NCBI GenBank assembly: GCA_018608625.1
Contig: JABAZC010000033.1
Span: 1-59,898, forward strand
Direction: 5' to 3'
DNA: 59,898 bases
Source: Flavobacteriaceae bacterium
GTDB taxonomy: Bacteria > Bacteroidota > Bacteroidia > Flavobacteriales > Flavobacteriaceae
Shown: one piece after another, positions 43,715 through 52,801 of the stretch
Layout of the letters: every line of letters begins with the position of its first letter
Position numbering within the stretch: the first letter of the stretch is position 1
Translations under genes and position numbers: made by a program
Notes under the pieces: model-generated
Database searches by the model: none
Seen by the model: only the letters and a program-made list of their open reading frames with translations
What the model was told of the DNA's origin: nothing

Positions 43715-43901
43715 AATATCCTAAAATGAATTTTATAGCTGCGATGCCTGAAATAAAGCCTACAAAAGCTAATAAAATCCATAAACTACCTTTATAGTAT
43801 TTTTGATGAAGATTAAAATCTTTGCGGTAGGCATAGATGAGAACGCCAATAAAAGTAATAGCAAATAGGATTCCGAAAATTAGTTGTCCTTGACTGAACA
43901 T
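43713..43901 (-). CDS. Small two-helix membrane protein
   Basis: The protein has 62 residues with two clear hydrophobic helices (about 8-24 and 40-60) linked by a basic loop (YRKDFNLHQKYYKGS). I recognise no named family, but small proteins of this layout are common in Flavobacteriaceae. It is flanked by the M49 peptidase terminator and a divergent MazG-like gene. A real gene is likely because of its hydrophobic organisation and position. Confidence 0.65.
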   Translation of the reverse strand: MFSQGQLIFGILFAITFIGVLIYAYRKDFNLHQKYYKGSLWILLAFVGFISGIAAIKFILGY

Positions 43902-44014
43902 AATTATGTATTTTTAGACTTATAAATCGTTCAAATTTAAATAAAATTAGACAAAATACAGCAAGTTTAACATCTCTTATTGTAATGGTTAAACTGCATC
44001 TAAAGAAATCAGTT

Positions 44015-44401
44015 ATGAAAGATAAAATAAAGTCAGTTCAAGAATTTCACAAAGCCTTTAAAATAGGCTACAGAGACTCCTTAAAAGCAGATCTAGGGTT
44101 GGCAAAAAATACCCTTCGTTTTGATTTGATGAAAGAAGAAAATGAAGAGTATTTAGAAGCGGCTAACAACAATGATATGGTTGAAGTTGCTGATGCCTTG
44201 GGTGATATGCTTTATATCCTTTGTGGGACTATAATAGAGCACGGTATGCAGCATAAGATAGAAACTGTCTTTGAAGAAATCCAACGAAGCAATATGAGTA
44301 AGCTAGGCGAAGATGGGCAACCTATATATCGTGAAGACGGAAAAGTGTTAAAAGGTCCAAATTATTTTAAGCCCAATATCAAACAGATTTTAGAGTCCTA
44401 A
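44015..44401 (+). CDS. MazG-like nucleoside triphosphate pyrophosphohydrolase
   Basis: The family hydrolyses nucleotides such as dNTPs or HisE-type substrates to monophosphates. I chose ATG 44015 (MKDKIKSVQEFHKAFKIGYR), since the ten-codon extension to 43985 has no homologous look. The 128-residue helical protein has the metal-binding pattern E-E-N-E-E-Y then VEVADALGDMLYILCG (the E-x2-E ... E-x2-D motif of the all-alpha NTP-PPase superfamily). It is separate from histidine genes. The exact nucleotide is unknown. Confidence 0.87.
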   Translation: MKDKIKSVQEFHKAFKIGYRDSLKADLGLAKNTLRFDLMKEENEEYLEAANNNDMVEVADALGDMLYILCGTIIEHGMQHKIETVFEEIQRSNMSKLGEDGQPIYREDGKVLKGPNYFKPNIKQILES

Positions 44402-44404
44402 GAT

Positions 44405-45457
44405 TTATACTCTTACAGTCCAACCAAAAGGATCCTCTGTTTTATTAGTTTGGATATCTGTAATTCGTTTTTTTAATTTTAAAGCCATTGGGTTTTCTAA
44501 TTCAGGTAACTCATAATCAACTCCCTTGAATCCATAGCCTGCAATCGGAGAAATTACAGCGGCAGTACCTGCGCCAAACATTTCTTTTAAGCTGCCATTT
44601 TTTGAAGCTTCGACCACTTCAGTCACGGTGAATTTTCGGACTTCAACGTTTATTCCTTCATCTTCAGCAATTTCAAGGATACTTTTTCGGGTAATTCCAT
44701 CTAAAATTCGATCGCTTGTAGGACCTGTAATGAGCGTGTTATTTATTCTAACAAAGATGTTCATTGAGCCTGCTTCTTCAATATGTTCGTGGGTGTTGTC
44801 ATCTGTCCAGATAACTTGATTGTAGCCTTTTTCAATTGCTAATTGTGTAGGGTAAAACTGACCGGCATAGTTACCACCTGCTTTGGCATACCCAACACCT
44901 CCATTGGCGGATCGTGAATATTTTTGTTCAATAAGAACTTTTACTTTTCCTGCAAAATAAGCACCTGAAGGAGCTGTACATATAATAAATTTATAAGCAT
45001 CAGCAGGAGAGGCGTGAAAGCCTTCACCTGTAGCAAATATAATTGGTCTTATGTACAATGAACTGCCCTGCTGGGTAGGGATCCATTGTTCATCTACTTT
45101 TAATAATGCTTTTAGTCCTTCGATAAATACCTCTTTAGGAAGTTCAGGAATCGCCAATCTTTTGGCAGACAGGTTAAAACGGTTGAAGTTTTCTTCAGGG
45201 CGAAACAGCCAAGTTTGATTCTCAATATCTTTGTAGGCTTTCATCCCTTCAAATATGGATTGACCATAATGAAATATTTTTGATGAAGGCATTAAGCTAA
45301 TAGCTTGGTAAGGAATGACTTCTGGAGCACTCCAGTGACCGTCTTTATAGTCACAGACTAACATATGGTCAGAAAACACAGTTCCAAAACCTAGATTATT
45401 AAAGTCCACATCATTTATCTTAGAATCAGCTGTCGGAGTTACATGTATAGAATTCAT
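44405..45457 (-). CDS. ilvE: Branched-chain amino acid aminotransferase
   Basis: The enzyme transfers amino groups in leucine, isoleucine and valine synthesis and breakdown. The 350-residue fold-type IV PLP protein is the long BCAT form. It has FGTVFSDHMLVCDYKDGHW, FHYGQSIFEGMKAYK and the lysine-containing GGVGYAKAGGNYAGQF. The EEAGSMNIFVRI strand and GTAAVISPIAGYGFKG loop follow. It converges on the MazG-like gene with a three-base gap. It is monocistronic, and a TAAATTTG -7 word lies about 28 bases upstream. Confidence 0.95.
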   Translation of the reverse strand: MNSIHVTPTADSKINDVDFNNLGFGTVFSDHMLVCDYKDGHWSAPEVIPYQAISLMPSSKIFHYGQSIFEGMKAYKDIENQTWLFRPEENFNRFNLSAKRLAIPELPKEVFIEGLKALLKVDEQWIPTQQGSSLYIRPIIFATGEGFHASPADAYKFIICTAPSGAYFAGKVKVLIEQKYSRSANGGVGYAKAGGNYAGQFYPTQLAIEKGYNQVIWTDDNTHEHIEEAGSMNIFVRINNTLITGPTSDRILDGITRKSILEIAEDEGINVEVRKFTVTEVVEASKNGSLKEMFGAGTAAVISPIAGYGFKGVDYELPELENPMALKLKKRITDIQTNKTEDPFGWTVRV

Positions 45458-45484
45458 TTACTGGCTTTAAACTTAATATGTTTA

Positions 45485-45492
45485 CAAATTTA
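45485..45492 (-). promoter_or_regulatory. Candidate -7 element (TAAATTTG) for ilvE
   Basis: TAAATTTG on the minus strand matches TAnnTTTG, 27 bases before the ilvE ATG. No -33 TTG at the expected spacing was seen. Confidence 0.45.
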
Positions 45493-45570
45493 CAGAAATA
45501 AATGTTTTGGCCACATCAATATCTTAAAACTTCTTATATTTTTACATAATTAATTGTCAACAAATTATCT

Positions 45571-46068
45571 ATGAAAAATAATGCTATAATAATTCTGATG
45601 ATCCTAAGTTTTACTTGTTGTAAACAAATAACTAGGCAGGTCCAATCTCCCGTGACAATAGGGACTATTGAATATCAGGGTTATGGAGCTACTTTAGATG
45701 CACAATCTGTGATGTCTATGGTTAATTTAGCCGCTGCATATGAATCGATGACTCTATCCGACACAGTTTACACTAAGGTTGAAGGAAAAATTAAAGAGGT
45801 GTGCTCAAAAAAAGGATGTTGGATGACATTAGATATGGGATCTGGAAATGATATAATGGTTCGTTTTAAAGATTATAGTTTTTTCATGCCTTTAGATGCT
45901 GAAGGTGCTGTTATTGTTAGTGGAAAAGCTTTTGTTTCTGAAACTTCAGTTGATGATTTAAAGCATTATGCTGAAGATGCAGGCGCTACACAAGCTGCTA
46001 TTGAAGCGATTGTAAGCCCAAAGAAAATTTATACTTTTGAAGCGGTTGGAGTACTCTTAGCTATTTAA
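45571..46068 (+). CDS. DUF4920 lipoprotein
   Basis: The 165-residue protein has a lipoprotein signal with a double cysteine (MKNNAIIILMILSFTCC). It shows the DUF4920 pattern, including KVEGKIKEVCSKKGCWMTLD with two conserved cysteines and VRFKDYSFFMPLD. The family is thought to be an exported OB-fold-like domain of unknown function. mnmD begins ten bases downstream and may be cotranscribed, though the two proteins have no obvious common role. Confidence 0.82.
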   Translation: MKNNAIIILMILSFTCCKQITRQVQSPVTIGTIEYQGYGATLDAQSVMSMVNLAAAYESMTLSDTVYTKVEGKIKEVCSKKGCWMTLDMGSGNDIMVRFKDYSFFMPLDAEGAVIVSGKAFVSETSVDDLKHYAEDAGATQAAIEAIVSPKKIYTFEAVGVLLAI

Positions 46069-46078
46069 TTCTCACAAA

Positions 46079-46753
46079 ATGAAACGCTCTGTTATAACAA
46101 CCTCTGATGGTTCCAAGACTATTCAAATTGAAGATTGGAACGAACAATATCACTCCATTCATGGAGCTATTCAAGAGGCAAAGCATGTGTTTATTAAAAT
46201 GGGGCTACACCACTTTGTGGAGCTTCATAAAGTTAATTCATTGCGAATTATAGAAATAGGTTTTGGCACAGGGCTTAATGCCTTTATTACGACACTGGAA
46301 TCGGAAGCACTTAACCTTCAGATTCAATATGAGGGGATTGAAGCCTATCCGGTTTTACAAGAGGAATTATCGCAATTAAACTACTCAAAATTACTTGCTC
46401 CAGACCAACAATCGGTTTTTGATACTATGCATAGTGTTTCTTGGGAAACGCCGCATTCTATTAACACTCTTTTTACTTTGAAAAAGCGTCAACAGGATTT
46501 TTCTAAATTAGAGGATGTGTCCTCTTTTGACCTTGTTTACTTCGATGCATTTGGGGCTCGCGTTCAACCTGATTTATGGACAGAAACCATTTTTAAACGA
46601 ATGTTCATAGCGCTTAAACCTCAGGGTGTTTTGGTGACTTATGCAGCCAAAGGGAGTGTGCGACGTGCCATGCAAGCTGTTGGTTTTATAGTAGAGCGTT
46701 TGGAAGGACCACCAGGGAAACGAGAGATGTTGAGGGCAACAAAGCCCGCGTAG
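46079..46753 (+). CDS. mnmD: tRNA mnm5s2U34 methyltransferase MnmD (standalone)
   Basis: MnmD methylates 5-aminomethyl-2-thiouridine at the wobble base of several tRNAs. The 224-residue protein has the SAM-binding motif IEIGFGTGLNAF and the acidic catalytic loop LVYFDAFGARVQPDLWT. The C-terminal block AAKGSVRRAMQAVGF and GPPGKREML follows. The FAD-dependent MnmC domain found in E. coli is absent, as is common in Bacteroidota and Gram-positives. No signal peptide. It sits ten bases after the DUF4920 gene. Confidence 0.92.
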   Translation: MKRSVITTSDGSKTIQIEDWNEQYHSIHGAIQEAKHVFIKMGLHHFVELHKVNSLRIIEIGFGTGLNAFITTLESEALNLQIQYEGIEAYPVLQEELSQLNYSKLLAPDQQSVFDTMHSVSWETPHSINTLFTLKKRQQDFSKLEDVSSFDLVYFDAFGARVQPDLWTETIFKRMFIALKPQGVLVTYAAKGSVRRAMQAVGFIVERLEGPPGKREMLRATKPA

Positions 46754-46854
46754 TATGTTAGTTTTATCCTAATAAGCACCTTGTTTTGCTTAAAGTATTG
46801 TTAAAGCTTTTACTTTTAATTTATTTACGGGCTTGTTATTCTTAATTTTGAATT

Positions 46855-47763
46855 ATGTCAAATACAGTTTTAATTACAGGCGCTACGGGATTAGTAGGTA
46901 AGGCACTAGCGAAGAAGTGCTTACAAAATGGTTTTAATGTACATTATTTGACCACTCGAAAAAGTAAGATCAAACTTCAAGAAAATTACAAAGGATTTTA
47001 TTGGAACCCTCAGCTTGAAATCATAGATATCTCCTGTTTTGAAGGAGTTAATATTATAATCAATTTAGCAGGATCGTCTATTGCGCAGCGCTGGACTAAA
47101 GCGTATAAATCATTAATACTTTCTAGCCGAAAAAAGGCCTTAGAGTTATTACATTTAAGTATAGAAACTCATGATTTTCCCGTTAAGCATATCATTTCGG
47201 CCAGCGCCATTGGAATTTATCCCGATTCAAAAACACGTTATTACGAAGAAGACTTTCAAGGGACTGATATTTCTTTTCTTAGAACTGTTGTTAGATCCTG
47301 GGAAGGCGCTTTGAAAGCTTTTAATGCCTTAGGGGTAAAAACTACAGCTTTGAGAATTGGAATTGTATTGGACAAACATGAAGGCGCCTTGCCAAAAATT
47401 TCTGGCCCTATCAAAGGATATATTGGTTCTGCCTTGGGATCCGGAGACCAATGGCAGTCTTGGATACACATTGACGACCTAGTGCGGATGTTTATGTTTG
47501 TTTTAGATTCAAGCTTAGAGGGTATTTTTAATGCAGTAGCTCCAAATCCTGTCCAGCAAAAGGATTTCGTTAAGTCAGTAGCTAACGTTCTCAAGCGTCC
47601 TATTTTTTTTCCAAAAGTACCTGAGTTTATACTTAATTTTGCTTTAGGTGAAATGAGTGCTATAGCTCTTGAAAGTCAGCGGGTTTCTGCTCAGAAAATT
47701 CAAGATCTTGGTTTTGAGTATGATTTCCACGAACTGGATGCTGCTCTCAGAGATTTGCTGTAG
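46855..47763 (+). CDS. TIGR01777-type NAD(P)-binding epimerase
   Basis: The 302-residue protein is an extended short-chain dehydrogenase. The N-terminal nucleotide loop is ITGATGLVGKALAKKC, followed by NLAGSSIAQRWTKAYKSLIL and the SASAIGIYPDS segment. A C-terminal DUF1731 part (about 248-300, PVPEFILNFALGEM-like: PKVPEFILNFALGEMSAIAL) closes it. This is the TIGR01777 family, related to cell-division inhibitor SulA-like annotation in older databases, with no settled substrate. It lies 101 bases from mnmD and 167 from grpE, apparently alone. Confidence 0.9.
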   Translation: MSNTVLITGATGLVGKALAKKCLQNGFNVHYLTTRKSKIKLQENYKGFYWNPQLEIIDISCFEGVNIIINLAGSSIAQRWTKAYKSLILSSRKKALELLHLSIETHDFPVKHIISASAIGIYPDSKTRYYEEDFQGTDISFLRTVVRSWEGALKAFNALGVKTTALRIGIVLDKHEGALPKISGPIKGYIGSALGSGDQWQSWIHIDDLVRMFMFVLDSSLEGIFNAVAPNPVQQKDFVKSVANVLKRPIFFPKVPEFILNFALGEMSAIALESQRVSAQKIQDLGFEYDFHELDAALRDLL

Positions 47764-47851
47764 TGTTTTTTTAAATCTTTAGTCCTAGGCTCTCTTTTTT
47801 CACTCTTTTTCACCCCGAGGGGAGCTCTTCATAAAAATACTTCGTGACATT

Positions 47852-47883
47852 TTGACATTTTATTAATATTGGCAGTACTTTTG
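47852..47883 (+). promoter_or_regulatory. Candidate promoter of grpE-dnaJ
   Basis: A TTG at 47852-47854 and a -7 TACTTTTG at 47876-47883 are separated by 21 bases, near the Bacteroidota spacing. The leader to the grpE ATG is about 45 bases. No CIRCE element (HrcA site) was found. Confidence 0.6.
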
Positions 47884-47930
47884 CCATTAGTTAAAAAAAT
47901 AAATTTACTACCCAAGCTATTATAAATACA

Positions 47931-48467
47931 ATGAGTAAAAAAGAAAGCAATAAGGAAGTTGAAATTTCCGATGATACTACGACAAACGAAACAGCTAATG
48001 AGGTTACAGTTGAGCTTACAGTAGAAGAACAACTTACAGCTGATTTAGAACAAGAAAAAGATAAATTTCTAAGGTTATTTGCCGAATTTGAAAACTACAA
48101 GCGCCGTACAACCAAAGAACGGATTGAGTTGTTTTCTACAGCCAGTCAAGATGTTATAAAAGCATTACTTCCTGTAGTTGATGATTTCGATCGCGCTTTA
48201 TTAGAAATGTCTAAAAGTAAAGCTACGGAACTATCAAAGGGAGTAGAGTTAATTAAAAATAAATTAAGCTTAACACTAGAACAAAAGGGACTTACTCTAG
48301 TTGAAGTAGCTAGTGGTGATGTGTTTAACGCTGACGATCACGAGGCAATTACACAAATACCTGCGCCTTCCGATGATATGAAAGGTAAAATCATAGACGT
48401 TATTGAAAAAGGGTATAAGCTTGGAGATAAAGTAATTCGTTTTCCAAAAGTTGTGATTGGGAACTAA
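47931..48467 (+). CDS. grpE: Nucleotide exchange factor GrpE
   Basis: GrpE releases ADP from DnaK. The 178-residue protein starts with an acidic low-complexity region (about 1-40), followed by a long coiled coil containing EKDKFLRLFAEFENYKRRT. The C-terminal beta-domain has the conserved LPVVDDFDRALLE, FNADDHEAI and GKIIDVIEKGYKLGDKVIR segments. dnaJ begins 32 bases downstream; dnaK is outside the window. Full-length and intact. Confidence 0.96.
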   Translation: MSKKESNKEVEISDDTTTNETANEVTVELTVEEQLTADLEQEKDKFLRLFAEFENYKRRTTKERIELFSTASQDVIKALLPVVDDFDRALLEMSKSKATELSKGVELIKNKLSLTLEQKGLTLVEVASGDVFNADDHEAITQIPAPSDDMKGKIIDVIEKGYKLGDKVIRFPKVVIGN

Positions 48468-48499
48468 CAAATATTAAGATATAAAATTTCAATACTGAG

Positions 48500-49612
48500 A
48501 TGGCAAAACGCGATTATTACGACACATTAGGCATAAATAAAGGGGCCTCTGCATCAGAAATAAAGAAAGCTTATAGGAAAATGGCAATCAAATTTCATCC
48601 GGATAAAAACCCAGATGATAAGTCTGCTGAAGATAAATTTAAAGAAGCAGCAGAAGCCTATGAGATTCTGAGTGATGGCGACAAAAAGGCACGCTATGAC
48701 CAATATGGTCATCAAGCTTTTGAAGGTGGCGGCGGTTTTGGCGGCGGCGGCAACATGAATATGGATGACATATTTAGCCAGTTTGGAGATATTTTCGGCG
48801 GCGGCGGCGGCGGTTTTGGTGGTTTTGGCGGACAACGTCAACGTGTGGTTAAAGGAAGTAATCTACGTATACGAGTCAAGCTTACATTAGAAGAGATTGC
48901 GAACGGTGTTGAGAAAAAAGTTAAAGTAAAACGCAAAAGACAGGCCGATGGAGTAACTTATAAAACATGTTCTACATGTAATGGTTCTGGTCAGGTAACT
49001 CGAATTACTAATACGATTCTAGGCCGTATGCAAACGGCTTCTCCTTGTACAACCTGTGGAGGAGCAGGTCAAAGTATAGATAAACGTCCTTCGAACTCTG
49101 ATTCACAAGGGTTTGTTGTGGAGGAAGAGACGGTTTCAATCAAAATCCCTGCGGGCGTTGTTGATGGCATGCAACTAAAGGTTACCGGTAAAGGAAATGC
49201 CGCTCCAGGAAATGGTGTGTCGGGAGATTTACTTGTGGCAATCACGGAAGAAACACACCCTTCGTTACAGCGTGAGGGCGATAATTTACATTACGACTTA
49301 TACGTTAGTTTACCAGAAGCAATACTAGGCTCTTCTATTGAAATTGATACAGTAACAGGAAAAGTGCGTTTAAAAATTGAAGCAGGTGTACAGTCTGGAA
49401 AAATACTTCGTCTTAGAGGCAAAGGAATCCCAAATATAAATGGCTACAGCCGTGGTGATTTATTAGTACATATTAATGTTTGGACTCCAAAAACATTAAG
49501 CAAAGAGCAAAAAAGCTTTTTTGAAAAAATGAAAACTGATGAACATTTTTCTCCTAAGCCAGAAAGTTCAGATAAGTCCTTTTTTGAAAAAGTTAAAGAT
49601 ATGTTTTCTTAA
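48500..49612 (+). CDS. dnaJ: Chaperone DnaJ with a half zinc-finger region
   Basis: DnaJ stimulates DnaK ATPase and delivers clients. The 370-residue protein has a J domain (about 4-67) with YHPDK-type H-P-D (FHPDKNP). A Gly/Phe region (about 72-115) has runs of GGC codons. Only two of the usual four C-x2-C-x-G-x-G repeats follow (CSTCNGSG and CTTCGGAG). The C-terminal substrate-binding domains, VSIKIPAGVVDGMQL and ending EKVKDMFS, complete it. Known flavobacterial DnaJ proteins show the same reduction, so this is lineage-normal, not a local deletion. A weak hairpin follows. Confidence 0.93.
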   Translation: MAKRDYYDTLGINKGASASEIKKAYRKMAIKFHPDKNPDDKSAEDKFKEAAEAYEILSDGDKKARYDQYGHQAFEGGGGFGGGGNMNMDDIFSQFGDIFGGGGGGFGGFGGQRQRVVKGSNLRIRVKLTLEEIANGVEKKVKVKRKRQADGVTYKTCSTCNGSGQVTRITNTILGRMQTASPCTTCGGAGQSIDKRPSNSDSQGFVVEEETVSIKIPAGVVDGMQLKVTGKGNAAPGNGVSGDLLVAITEETHPSLQREGDNLHYDLYVSLPEAILGSSIEIDTVTGKVRLKIEAGVQSGKILRLRGKGIPNINGYSRGDLLVHINVWTPKTLSKEQKSFFEKMKTDEHFSPKPESSDKSFFEKVKDMFS

Positions 49613-49617
49613 AGCTT

Positions 49618-49638
49618 TTAAGGAAAACCTTAATTTTT
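49618..49638 (+). terminator. Weak terminator after dnaJ
   Basis: A six-base-pair stem (TTAAGG-AAAA-CCTTAA) followed by five T lies six bases after the dnaJ stop. It is short, so confidence is low, but it is the only candidate end signal before the convergent GH3 gene. Confidence 0.45.
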
Positions 49639-49669
49639 GAAACTTCGTGTAATATTATCCGGTTGAATA

Positions 49670-51889
49670 TTAGTTTTCTACAGAAATTATTTTTTTTAAT
49701 CGGATGTCTTTACTGGAGCTTCCTATTTGTATTTCAAACTTTCCTAATTCAACAACATAGCTTTGTTTTGTAGCATCGTAATGACGTAAATCTTCAATGA
49801 TTTTCAGCTTAAACTCAACAGTTTTTTCTTCCCCTTTTTTTAATGAAATACGTTTAAACTCTCTAAGTTGTTTGAGAGGCATCCAAGTGGTTGATTTTAC
49901 ATCTTTGATATATAACTGCACGACTTCCTCACCCTCCAATTCACCACTATTTTTAACGTTAACTGAAACCAGAATTTCATCCGATTTACTGAAAGTTGTT
50001 CTGTCAATTATTAGGTCTGTATACTTAAACTTAGTATAACTTATTCCGTGACCAAATGGATAGAGAGCTTCACCCTTGTAATACCTGTAAGTGAACCCTT
50101 TGCCAGCACGCATATTATAATCCTCAAAATGAGCTAATTCTTTCGTAGAAGAATAAAAAGTCACGGGAAGTCTTCCAGCGGGATTGTAATTTCCAAATAA
50201 TACATCAGCTACCGCATCGCCTCCGCGTTGACCGGGGTACCATGCTGCAAGAATACCTTCAAGCTCTTGTTCTAAACCATTAAAAGAAATGGCACTACCT
50301 GCAAGCAAAACAAACACTACTGGTGTCCCTGTTTTATTTATAGCTTTTAATGCATTTAGTTGAACTTCAGGAAGTTCAATTTTTGTACGATCGCCTCCAA
50401 GGAATCCATCTACTCCATTGCGCGATCTCATTTTATTGCTTTCTTCTCCTTCCCAAGTCGCATCTAACCCACCCACAAATATGACGATATCAGCTGTTTC
50501 AATATCTTTCAAAACCTCTTTAGAAAGGACTAAAGAATCCTTATTTTGGCTAGTAACCAAAGAAACTCCTTTATGATATACTACTTCTATTTCTTTCCCA
50601 GCTTTTTCTTTTATTCCGTTGATCACGGTTACCGGATTAGAGGCGCTTCCATAGTAATTGCCTCTTAATGCGTCTATGTTATCTGCATTAGGCCCGATCA
50701 CAGCAATCTTATTAATAGTCTTTTTATTTAATGGAAGTATTCCATCATTTTTCAATAACGTCATGGATTTTTGAGCCATCTTTAGGGCCAAATCATCATG
50801 CGCTTTACTGTTGTTTACCTCAAATGGAATCTGAGCATATGGAACCAGTTCTGATGGGTCAAACATACCTAATTTCATACGTGCTAACATCAATCGATAT
50901 ACAGAAAGATCTATTTCTTTAACCCCAATCAACCCTTGAGAGACCGCTTTTTTTAAGGCTCTTTGATACACACTACCGCAATTAAGATCACATCCTCTAC
51001 GGATTCCTAATGCTGCTGCCTCTTCTTGTGTATTAACAATTTTGTGAGAATCGAAAATATCATTTATGGCGCCACAGTCAGAAACAACGTAACCATTAAA
51101 GCCCCATTGTTTTCGAAGGATGTCACTCAGAAGCATCCAACTTGCACTTGCTGACTCGCCATCTACACGATTATAAGCACCCATTACAGAGTAGACTTTA
51201 GCATCTACAATTAAATCTTTAAATGCAGGTAGATAAGTTTCCCATAAGTCACGTTTTGAGGGTAGTACATTAAAACTATGTCTGATTGGTTCAGGTCCGT
51301 TATGTACTGCAAAATGTTTTGCAGTTGCTACAACCTTAAAGTACTTTGGGTCATTTCCCTGCAGTCCTTTTACAAATTCCATGCCCATTTGTCCGGTAAG
51401 ATAGGGGTCTTCACCATAGGTCTCATGTCCTCTTCCCCATCGAGGATCTCTAAAAATATTTATATTGGGAGACCAAAATGTAAGTCCTGTATATATATTA
51501 TAATTTTTATTTCTCAGAGCTTCATGATGTTTTGCTCTGGCTTCGTCACTGATAATATTAGCCACTTGCCTCATAGTATTCGTATCAAAAGAAGCTGCCA
51601 TCCCTATTGCTTGGGGAAAAACAGTTGCAGTTCCTGCTCTAGCTACGCCGTGCAAGCATTCATTCCACCAATGATACTCCTGGATATTTAGCCGTGGTAT
51701 GGCAGGCGCTCCGTCTCCTAATTGAGAGATCTTCTCTTCTAAAGTCATTTGTGAAACTAAATCTGCCGCTCTTGCTTCAAAATCTAGTGATGTATTAGAA
51801 TACTTCGGAATAGGAGTTTCTTGAGCTTGAGTATTATAATTATTATAAATGGATAGAACTAGTATTATGGATAATCTGTAAAATTTCAT
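49670..51889 (-). CDS. Glycoside hydrolase family 3 (beta-xylosidase/beta-glucosidase type), exported
   Basis: The enzyme removes sugars from the ends of beta-linked oligosaccharides. The 739-residue protein has a signal peptide (about 1-22). The GH3 N-terminal TIM barrel (about 40-340) has KHF (191-193) and the nucleophile aspartate 271 in VVSDCGAIND. A GH3 C-terminal alpha/beta domain (about 380-620) and a fibronectin-III-like end (about 655-725) complete it. WWNECLHGVARAGTATVFPQ near the start and RDPRWGRGHETYGEDPYLT match the xylosidase-type branch. It stands alone, not in a polysaccharide utilisation locus. Confidence 0.93.
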   Translation of the reverse strand: MKFYRLSIILVLSIYNNYNTQAQETPIPKYSNTSLDFEARAADLVSQMTLEEKISQLGDGAPAIPRLNIQEYHWWNECLHGVARAGTATVFPQAIGMAASFDTNTMRQVANIISDEARAKHHEALRNKNYNIYTGLTFWSPNINIFRDPRWGRGHETYGEDPYLTGQMGMEFVKGLQGNDPKYFKVVATAKHFAVHNGPEPIRHSFNVLPSKRDLWETYLPAFKDLIVDAKVYSVMGAYNRVDGESASASWMLLSDILRKQWGFNGYVVSDCGAINDIFDSHKIVNTQEEAAALGIRRGCDLNCGSVYQRALKKAVSQGLIGVKEIDLSVYRLMLARMKLGMFDPSELVPYAQIPFEVNNSKAHDDLALKMAQKSMTLLKNDGILPLNKKTINKIAVIGPNADNIDALRGNYYGSASNPVTVINGIKEKAGKEIEVVYHKGVSLVTSQNKDSLVLSKEVLKDIETADIVIFVGGLDATWEGEESNKMRSRNGVDGFLGGDRTKIELPEVQLNALKAINKTGTPVVFVLLAGSAISFNGLEQELEGILAAWYPGQRGGDAVADVLFGNYNPAGRLPVTFYSSTKELAHFEDYNMRAGKGFTYRYYKGEALYPFGHGISYTKFKYTDLIIDRTTFSKSDEILVSVNVKNSGELEGEEVVQLYIKDVKSTTWMPLKQLREFKRISLKKGEEKTVEFKLKIIEDLRHYDATKQSYVVELGKFEIQIGSSSKDIRLKKIISVEN

Positions 51890-52118
51890 TTATGTACTTT
51901 GGTTAAAATTTGAAATAAATATACTTTATTATGATTAATATTTCACTTAATTAAAAATTAGTCACAACATAATTAGAATATTTAGTTATTAATCCCCTTT
52001 TGAATACAACTTCAGTTTTCTTTTAATTATTTATTCTCATTAACTTTAAATGAATATATAATTCTGTTTTTTGTTAAACAACTCTCATAATAAATCCTAG
52101 TTCTGATTACTTATTTAT

Positions 52119-52126
52119 TACTTTTG
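52119..52126 (+). promoter_or_regulatory. Candidate -7 element (TACTTTTG) for trhA
   Basis: TACTTTTG lies 30 bases before the trhA ATG. The rest of the 267-base gap (51890-52156) is very AT-rich, and I see no other structure in it. Confidence 0.45.
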
Positions 52127-52156
52127 TTTTTTTTAAATTACTCTTTTTAAAACTTC

Positions 52157-52798
52157 ATGAGCAAAGAATTAAATCACTATTATTCAATTAAAGAAGAGCG
52201 ATTAAATATCATCACCCATGCTTTTGGACTTTTGTTAAGTGTGGTTGCATTGCCGCTTCTGATTATAAAATCCTTTCACTACGAAGGTTTTTGGAAACCT
52301 GCTAGTTTAGTTATTTACGCTTTGAGCTTGATACTGCTATATGCAGCTTCTACATTTTATCATTCAGCTAAAGAGGATTCAAAAAGGCGAAAGTTAAATA
52401 TTTTAGACCATGCTGCGATATATGTTTTAATAGCAGGGACCTACACACCGTTTACAATTATTACTTTAGACGGAGTTTTAGGTTGGATTATTTTTGCAAC
52501 AACTTGGATCTTTGCCATGCTAGGAATTATCTTAAAACTATTTTTCACTGGACGTTTTGATAAGCTATCCACTGCGATGTATCTTTTAATGGGATGGCAA
52601 ATTGTATTTGTTTTTAAGACATTAATGGAAAATATTGCTCCAGAAGGTCTAGATCTACTTATTTCTGGAGGTATTTTTTATTCTGTTGGAGCTGTTTTTT
52701 ATTCTATAAAAAAAATTAAGTATAACCATGCTATCTTTCATGTGTTTGTAGTCATGGGAAGTTTATGTCATTTTTTTACAGTTTTCTATTACTTATAG
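52157..52798 (+). CDS. trhA: Hemolysin III/TrhA family membrane protein (PAQR)
   Basis: The 213-residue protein has seven membrane helices and the PAQR/hemolysin III signatures: ERLNIITHAFGLLLSVV, STFYHSAKED, LDHAAIYVLIAGTYTPFTI and the C-terminal HAIFHVFVVMGSLCHFF. The conserved histidines, which bind zinc in the family, are present. Family members affect membrane energetics or fluidity; the haemolysin name is historical. It is monocistronic and converges with a small gene three bases away. Confidence 0.92.
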   Translation: MSKELNHYYSIKEERLNIITHAFGLLLSVVALPLLIIKSFHYEGFWKPASLVIYALSLILLYAASTFYHSAKEDSKRRKLNILDHAAIYVLIAGTYTPFTIITLDGVLGWIIFATTWIFAMLGIILKLFFTGRFDKLSTAMYLLMGWQIVFVFKTLMENIAPEGLDLLISGGIFYSVGAVFYSIKKIKYNHAIFHVFVVMGSLCHFFTVFYYL

Positions 52799-52801
52799 AG
52801 C

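Noticed and set aside
46843-46850. TAATTTTG as a promoter for the TIGR01777 gene
   Set aside because: It ends four bases before the ATG, so transcription would start inside the gene.
47764-47930. CIRCE/HrcA operator or thermometer before grpE
   Set aside because: No TTAGCACTC inverted repeat is present. CCCCGAGGGG (47813-47822) has a two-base loop and is not a convincing hairpin.
48554-48841. Minus-strand alanine-rich frame in dnaJ
   Set aside because: It results from antisense reading of the GGC/Gly tract (GCC codons for Ala), not a gene.
51278-51691. Plus-strand frame of 137 codons opposite the GH3 gene
   Set aside because: It lies opposite a conserved catalytic region and has an odd composition, with no recognisable domain.
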